Made by a program: the position numbers and the translations under genes
Origin: Hymenobacter sp. BT559
Lineage (GTDB): Bacteria > Bacteroidota > Bacteroidia > Cytophagales > Hymenobacteraceae
DNA length: 64,000 bases
Direction: 5' to 3'
Assembly: GCF_016427535.1 (NCBI RefSeq)
Contig: NZ_JAELXV010000007.1
Span: 62,001 to 126,000 of the forward strand
The notes under the pieces: generated by a model
The model's input: only the letters and a program-made list of their open reading frames with translations
Database searches by the model: none
Told to the model about the DNA's origin: nothing
Part shown: positions 59,414 through 64,000 of the stretch, one piece after another
How the letters are laid out: every line of letters starts with the position of its first letter
Numbering within the stretch: position 1 is the stretch's first letter

Positions 59414-59710
59414 ATGAAACTCACGCATTTTCTCGTAGCTGCTGCCCTCTGCAGCACCAGCGCCGCCCTGGCCCAGACTACCCCCGTGCAAGGCGCTCAA
59501 AAAAGCCCGACCACCCTTACGCCGAGCAGCGCCGCACCAGCGCTAAACCCCAATAGTGCCGCTAATACTACGCGCGATATTCCGGCTACCGGTGCCCCCG
59601 ATGCTATCGACAATACGCCCCTGGGCCCGAAGGACAAGCGGGCCACGAGCAGCAAAAAGCAAAAAAGCTCGATGTCATCGAGCAAGGGCAAGATGAAGAC
59701 TAAAATGTAG
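59414..59710 (+). CDS. small secreted basic protein
   Basis: A 98-aa protein. Residues 1-20 (FLVAAALCSTSAALAQ) are a signal peptide. The rest is rich in Ser, Thr, Pro and Ala with a Lys/Ser/Met-rich end (SSKGKMKTKM). It looks unstructured. Similar short proteins occur in Hymenobacter. Function unknown. Confidence 0.7.
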   Translation: MKLTHFLVAAALCSTSAALAQTTPVQGAQKSPTTLTPSSAAPALNPNSAANTTRDIPATGAPDAIDNTPLGPKDKRATSSKKQKSSMSSSKGKMKTKM

Positions 59711-59735
59711 AAAAGCCTGTAAGCTCAGGTTTTTT
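59711..59735 (+). terminator. first terminator after the secreted gene
   Basis: AAAAGCCTG and CAGGTTTTT form a 9-bp stem with one G-T pair, one base after the stop codon, ending in TTTTTT. Confidence 0.75.
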
Positions 59736-59743
59736 CTTGAAGT

Positions 59744-59783
59744 AAAAGCCCCCGCCTTCTTGACAGAAGGCGGGGGCTTTTTT
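59744..59783. terminator. second, bidirectional terminator
   Basis: A perfect stem of 17 bp (AAAAGCCCCCGCCTTCT and its complement) with loop TGAC and T run. Confidence 0.9.
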
Positions 59784-59872
59784 AGGCCCTAGGCTTCGCT
59801 GGCGGCTCTTTTTAAGGCTTAACACTCTGTGCTTGTAGCTGCCTATCTACCAGCGCACAGCTTCTTGCGCAG

Positions 59873-59900
59873 GCCCGGCTACCGGGTGAGGTAGCCGGGC
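59873..59900. repeat. perfect 11-bp GC-rich hairpin
   Basis: GCCCGGCTACC and its complement with loop GGGTGA lie in the spacer before the DUF2306-like gene. No T run follows, so its role is unclear. Confidence 0.5.
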
Positions 59901-59999
59901 TGCTCACTACTCAGGCTCTGCTTCTTAAAGCCTTGCTTTCTGATTCAAGCTGGGCGCCCTAGGTAGCAACCCGCTGCCAAGCGGGGCGGTACAGGAGGC

Positions 60000-60518
60000 A
60001 TGCCCTCTTTGCTTCATTCGCCGGTAAGCGTGCTTCACCTGCTGGCCGCGCTGGTGGCGCTGGGCACCGGCACCGCAGCCCTTTTTCTCCCCAAGGCCAC
60101 AACGAGGCACCGCCGCCTGGGCTGGGCCTACGTGGGCAGCATGAGCGTTTTGCTACTTACGGCCTTCCGCATCTACACTCTGTTTGGGCGGTTTGGCATT
60201 GTGCACTGGGGGGCGGTGGGCAGTGCGGGGGCCCTGGCGCTAGGAGTGGGGGCCGCCGTGGCCCGCCCGCCCGGCGTGGCGTGGTTGCGCTGGCACTACG
60301 TAGGCATGGGTACTTCCCTCACGGGCTTATACGCGGCTTTGGTGGTCGAAAGCACCTACCGCCTCTTCTCGCCGGCTTATTTTTGGTGGAGCACGCTTGG
60401 GTCGGGCCTCTTGGTGCTGCTGCTGGGCGGCGGGCTGCTGTACAGGCAGTATCCGGCCTGGGTCGCGGCCTACGGGGTATCTGCGGCGGGGCGGGCGGCC
60501 CGTGCGCCGGCCACCTAG
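60000..60518 (+). CDS. DUF2306-like membrane protein
   Basis: A 172-aa protein with about five hydrophobic helices. HLLAALVALGTGTAALFLPK, TTRHRRLGWAYVGSMSVLL and LRWHYVGMGTSLTGLYAAL are the pattern of DUF2306 membrane proteins. Function unknown. Confidence 0.82.
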   Translation: MPSLLHSPVSVLHLLAALVALGTGTAALFLPKATTRHRRLGWAYVGSMSVLLLTAFRIYTLFGRFGIVHWGAVGSAGALALGVGAAVARPPGVAWLRWHYVGMGTSLTGLYAALVVESTYRLFSPAYFWWSTLGSGLLVLLLGGGLLYRQYPAWVAAYGVSAAGRAARAPAT

Positions 60519-60546
60519 GTGGACCTAGGTGGTGCTACATACGCAA

Positions 60547-60577
60547 AGTGCCCTTCGGCACGCAGCCAAAGGGCACT
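60547..60577 (-). terminator. hairpin downstream of tRNA-Val
   Basis: AGTGCCCTT and its complement form a 9-bp stem 5 bp past the tRNA 3' end. No T run is present. Confidence 0.5.
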
Positions 60578-60581
60578 ATAG

Positions 60582-60655
<74 letters not shown>

Positions 60656-60795
60656 AGTGTGGGGTGGTTGGGGCCGCGAAAGTACGGCGCCGGCGGGGTT
60701 TGTGCACGCCTAGGTGGTTATTTTTTGGCTTTGGCTGCACTAGCGAGGCGCATGGCAGAGCCGGGCAGCTGGCTTTGGGCAGTTTCTTTGCGCTT

Positions 60796-61305
60796 ATGAT
60801 AAGCGCTGTATTGCTGACGTCGGTGGCCCCCGCAGCGGGCTGGTTGGCCGCCTACCAGGCCCGCGAGCTGCTGCTGGGCCGGGGCCTGGGCCTGCTGGGT
60901 GTGTGGGCGCTGGCCAATCTCATCCTCAGCGGCTACCAGCTGCCGCGCACCGACCGGCGCGAAATGCCCCACCACTTTCACTTCATGAATTGCTGCTGGG
61001 GCTTCATCAACGCGGTGCTGGCCGCGGTGGGCATTTTGCGCACCCACCCCGGCGCGCCGCCCACCGGCTTCACGGCCCTCGACGCGGCCTTCGACCAGCA
61101 GCACGTCGTGCAGTTGTTTCAGGTAAATGCCGTACTCGACCTAGGCTACCTGCTGATAGGCTGGTGGCTGGTGGCCCGCGCCGCCCGGCCCGCGCTGCAG
61201 CCCATCACGCCGGTGCGGCTGCTGGGCTACGGCCGTTCCATCTGGCTGCAAGGCGGCTTTCTGCTGGTTTTCGACGCCATTATGGCGGAGGTGATGAGTA
61301 AATAA
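60796..61305 (+). CDS. DUF6992-like membrane protein
   Basis: A 169-aa protein. LGLLGVWALANLILSGYQLPR, FHFMNCCWGFINAVLAAVGIL and VLDLGYLLIGWWLVARAARP mark a conserved four-helix membrane family of Bacteroidota. I chose the ATG at 60796, because the upstream part overlaps the tRNA promoter region. Function unknown. Confidence 0.75.
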   Translation: MISAVLLTSVAPAAGWLAAYQARELLLGRGLGLLGVWALANLILSGYQLPRTDRREMPHHFHFMNCCWGFINAVLAAVGILRTHPGAPPTGFTALDAAFDQQHVVQLFQVNAVLDLGYLLIGWWLVARAARPALQPITPVRLLGYGRSIWLQGGFLLVFDAIMAEVMSK

Positions 61306-61362
61306 CTTACTGAGCGACACTTCTAAGTAGCAAGCCACTACGCTACCTATTCCCAGCACCCA

Positions 61363-61884
61363 TTACTCCTGGCCCGCGGAGCGGCGCTGCTGCTTTAGCT
61401 CTTGGCGCACGGCCTTCACACGCTCGTCGAAGCCGTCGGGGTCGTAGTCGATGTGGGGCACGTCGACCTCCTCCAGCATGTCCATCAGGGCATCGGCGTG
61501 GTCGAGGCGCGTGCCGGCGGGCAGCTGCACAAAGGCCATTTCCGACCACAGCAGCGCCAGAAGCCGCTGGCCATCGGCCGAGCGCATTTGCATCTCAACC
61601 ACTAGGTTGGAGTTGTCGAAGTGAATGAGCTGGGAAAGAATGCGCACCATGACGCCCTGCCGCGCCGGCTTGAGGTAGCTGAGGTGGTGCTTAGTAATAA
61701 CCCAGGCCGCGTGCTGGGCCCGCGCCAGCTCGCCCATGTTCAGGGCGTAGTGCTCGGCCACGTGGTCTTCGCGGGCATTGAGGAAGTAATCGATGTAGCG
61801 GGCGTTGTTGAGGTGGCCCAGCATGTCGCAGTCCTGAAAGTGGATGCGGTGCTGGGTTTCGGGGGTGCGAACGAGGCGCGGCAT
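61363..61884 (-). CDS. acyl-CoA thioesterase, hotdog fold
   Basis: A 173-aa 4HBT-type enzyme that splits acyl-CoA. RIHFQDCDMLGHLNNARYIDYF with the catalytic Asp is the family signature, followed by VITKHHLSYLKPARQG and the long helix. Substrate unknown. Confidence 0.9.
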   Translation of the reverse strand: MPRLVRTPETQHRIHFQDCDMLGHLNNARYIDYFLNAREDHVAEHYALNMGELARAQHAAWVITKHHLSYLKPARQGVMVRILSQLIHFDNSNLVVEMQMRSADGQRLLALLWSEMAFVQLPAGTRLDHADALMDMLEEVDVPHIDYDPDGFDERVKAVRQELKQQRRSAGQE

Positions 61885-61935
61885 AGGCGGGCATACGGGT
61901 TGGGGCCGCGAAGGTAGGCGCGCCAGCGCACTGCC

Positions 61936-62334
61936 CTAGGCCGCGGCGCTGGCCAGCAAAAACTGCGGCCCCCGAAAATCCGTGGCGGGGCACAGTGCCA
62001 TGTCCGTGCACATTCCACTATCCTTTAGCTCATTAAGCAAGTTACTGGGCAGCCCACACCAATAAAGCTGCGTGCTGCTGGCGCGTGCTTTGCTGTCGGC
62101 CTGGAGCAGCGCTTCCTGGCCCACCCCGTTGAGCGAATGCAGCCCCCGGCAATCAATCCAGGCTTGTGGCACGGCCCGCACCAGCAGTTGGTTGATGGCC
62201 TGTGCCAGGTGGGCCGCATCGTCGGGCGTGGTGCATCCTCCCCGCAAGCTCAGTCCCATGCAGTCGCGATGGCCTCCTAGGTGGATGGTCAGCGTCCTCA
62301 TCGGAAAAACGAGGAGCAAGAAAGTATCAGCCAT
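61936..62334 (-). CDS. STAS-like domain protein
   Basis: A 132-aa protein (other ATGs at 62361 and 62301 possible). LAQAINQLLVRAVPQAWIDCRGLHSLNGVGQEALLQ at about 40-75 follows the STAS pattern, with WIDCRGLHSLNGVG at the phosphorylation loop and Ser in the usual place. A regulatory role in partner switching is possible. No kinase is nearby. Confidence 0.6.
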   Translation of the reverse strand: MADTFLLLVFPMRTLTIHLGGHRDCMGLSLRGGCTTPDDAAHLAQAINQLLVRAVPQAWIDCRGLHSLNGVGQEALLQADSKARASSTQLYWCGLPSNLLNELKDSGMCTDMALCPATDFRGPQFLLASAAA

Positions 62335-62696
62335 AGCTACTGATGTGAGGAGAGAATACAATGCAAATGTACCCGGCTTCTGTCCTATATCGACTACTTT
62401 TAATACTTAATTTATACGCGTTAGTTACGCTTCATTTATAAATAGGTAATTGTACTTACGTACTATACCCATCTCATTAGCGAGCACGTTATACAATTTT
62501 ACACAACTGATATAGCCGCCTGATAAATTGGCAGATACGCCTAGGCCTATCTTAGCTGCTGCTTACAACTCGCGTAGCTGCCACGAACACACCTAGGGCG
62601 CCTAACGGCTCAGCTGCTGTGCCAGCCAAGCAATAAGACGCCCTAAAATATTATCAAAAAATAGTACTATTCTTCAGTAGGCCTTCATTTCTTGAG
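62335..62696. other. AT-rich intergenic region without a gene
   Basis: Upstream of the STAS gene and past the end of the response regulator. 62,380-62,540 is AT-rich. I see no open frame with protein-like composition, no tRNA and no clear terminator. Confidence 0.5.
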
Positions 62697-63356
62697 CTAA
62701 TCGAGCAGTCCCTGCGTCATGGCCAGTTTGATAAGCGCCGCGGTGTTTTTGGTTTGGGTTTTCTCCAGTATGTTCTGGCGGTGCGTTTCGATAGTGCGCT
62801 TGCTAGTAAATAGCTTTTCAGCCATTTCGCTGGTTGTCAGGCCTTCGGCTAACAGGCGCAGAATTTCGGTTTCGCGGCGCGTTAGCTGGCCCGCCTTCTT
62901 AAATTCGGTGGCTTCGCTGGGCTCGCTGGGCTCTTCTTTGGCCAGCACCTTGTGCAGCATGGCTAAGCCAAGGTCGCTGCACAAAAACTGCTTGCCATTG
63001 GCTACCGTCTGAATGGCAATCAAAATTTCGCCTTTATCCGCGCTTTTGAGGATGTAGCCGTGCGCGCCGGCGCCGAAGAGCTGCCCAATGTAGCGCTCGT
63101 GGTTGAGCATCGACAGCACCAGGATTTTAATATCGGGGTACTCGGCGTGTAGGCGTTGGGTGGTAGCCAGGCCATCGAGTACGGGCATGTTGATATCGAG
63201 TAGCACCACATTGGCGGGCGTAGTGGGCAGTTGGTCGAGCAGCTCCTGGCCATTGTTGGCTTCGCCTACTACTTCCAGGCCAGGCTCCTGCGCCAGCAGC
63301 GCCCGAATGCCGTCGCGCACAATGGCATGGTCGTCAACTAAAAAGATACGGTTCAT
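62697..63356 (-). CDS. NarL/FixJ family response regulator
   Basis: A 219-aa two-component regulator. The receiver domain has LVDDHAIVRDG, the phospho-acceptor Asp in VVLLDINMPVLDG, and LKSADKGE with the conserved Lys. The LuxR-type helix-turn-helix covers LTRRETEILRLLAEGLTTSE and TIETHRQNIL. No histidine kinase is in the window. Signal unknown. Confidence 0.95.
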   Translation of the reverse strand: MNRIFLVDDHAIVRDGIRALLAQEPGLEVVGEANNGQELLDQLPTTPANVVLLDINMPVLDGLATTQRLHAEYPDIKILVLSMLNHERYIGQLFGAGAHGYILKSADKGEILIAIQTVANGKQFLCSDLGLAMLHKVLAKEEPSEPSEATEFKKAGQLTRRETEILRLLAEGLTTSEMAEKLFTSKRTIETHRQNILEKTQTKNTAALIKLAMTQGLLD

Positions 63357-63512
63357 AGATGCTAGGCGTTAGTATCTTTTGTAGCAACCCCTGCAGCACT
63401 GATACTTGTAGCAGGCAAGGTTTGTTAGGAAAATCCAAATTATTTTGATAAAACTCTATTTCCTCAGGCCAGAAGCTAGGCACTGGCCTGAGGAACAATA
63501 CTTGGCTTGTAC

Positions 63513-64000
63513 TTAGGGCGTGTTTTCCACTACTTGTGGACCTTTCGGCGCTTCGGCCTCCGCAGCCTTGTCTTTGAGCGTGCCTAGCTCGCGGCCTACT
63601 TTCTTGAAGGCGGCAATGGCCTTGTCGAGGTGCTCGCGGGTGTGGGCGGCGCTGAGCTGCACCCGGATGCGGGCCTTGCCCTGCGGCACCACGGGGTAGT
63701 AGAAACCCACTACGTAGATACCCTCATCAAGCATCTTAGCGGCAAACTCCTGGGCCAGCTTGGCATCGTAGAGCATAACGGGCACAATGGGGTGCTCGCC
63801 GGGCGTGATGTCGAAGCCAGCGGCCGTCATCTGCTCGCGGAAGTATTTGGTGTTGATTTCGAGCTGGTCGCGCAGGGCGGTACTCTCAGTCAGCAGTTCC
63901 AGTACACGCAGACTGGCACCCACGATGGCCGGGGCCAGGGTATTGCTAAACAAATAGGGCCGCGAGCGCTGGCGTAGAATTTCGATAATCTCCTTGCGCC
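63513..64000 (-). CDS. kbl: glycine C-acetyltransferase, C-terminal part
   Basis: The last 162 residues of a class II PLP acyltransferase, cut by the window edge. QRSRPYLFSNTLAPAIVGAS, HPIVPVMLYDAKLAQEFA, GIYVVGFYYPVVPQGKARIRVQLSAAHT are the pattern of Kbl, which joins glycine and acetyl-CoA to 2-amino-3-ketobutyrate in threonine breakdown. A Lys/Glu/Ala-rich tail is added at the end. The active-site lysine is upstream, outside the window. Confidence 0.92.
   Translation of the reverse strand, partial: RKEIIEILRQRSRPYLFSNTLAPAIVGASLRVLELLTESTALRDQLEINTKYFREQMTAAGFDITPGEHPIVPVMLYDAKLAQEFAAKMLDEGIYVVGFYYPVVPQGKARIRVQLSAAHTREHLDKAIAAFKKVGRELGTLKDKAAEAEAPKGPQVVENTP

Overview
The window looks like chromosome from a high-GC member of the Bacteroidota, most probably Hymenobacter or a close relative. 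The evidence is the gene order rpmB-rpmG-DUF4295-ftsY, a type IX secretion C-terminal domain on a large surface protein, promoters of the TTG-N19-TAnnTTTG type, SusC-like sequence signatures, and a very high frequency of CTAG (usually as CCTAGG or GCTAGC) in both phage and host genes. The genus is inferred, not proven.

Positions 1 to about 37,200 are one nearly complete prophage whose left end lies outside the window. A leftward lysogeny operon carries a LexA/CI-type S24 repressor and, just downstream of it, a nucleotide-hydrolase or TIR-like gene that runs off the edge. Facing it are small early genes, a RecT/Bet-like annealing protein, a tiny coupled ORF, a DnaQ-like exonuclease, a replication initiator with seven DNA iterons inside its reading frame, and a DnaB helicase. 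Small early and nuclease genes follow (VRR-NUC-like, HNH). The late region is of HK97/siphovirus type: P27 small terminase, large terminase, portal, S78 protease, HK97 capsid, connectors, two tail-fibre or adhesin-like genes, tail completion, tail tube, tail chaperone with a likely -1 frameshift extension, tape measure, tail tip, fibres, holin, a spanin-like protein and an amidase endolysin. Three small genes on the minus strand interrupt this plus-strand layout and look like morons.

Positions 37,400 to 40,400 are an accessory edge: an integral membrane protein, a HicB-like antitoxin with an unfamiliar partner, a small orphan, and a two-gene cassette of a PIN-domain protein with a 261-aa partner of unknown family. 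This edge stops at a tRNA-Asn gene whose 3' end faces the prophage. That is the usual arrangement for integration into a tRNA. No integrase is visible, so it should lie left of position 1.

Positions 40,500 to 64,000 are host housekeeping: a Rieske-like lipoprotein, ftsY, DUF4295, L33, L28, DUF5522, ornithine aminotransferase, hemB, a GNAT enzyme, a SUKH protein, an APC permease, a VWA protein with a SusC-like N-terminus, DoxX, a type IX secreted beta-helix protein, lptB, a GH3-family protein, transaldolase, membrane proteins, tRNA-Val, a thioesterase, a STAS protein, a NarL-type response regulator and the end of kbl. The most unusual points are the iteron origin inside the initiator gene, a pyrimidine-rich leader shared by six late genes, a bipartite 24-bp repeat before two late genes, the frameshifted tail chaperone, and the accessory cassettes at both visible edges of the prophage.
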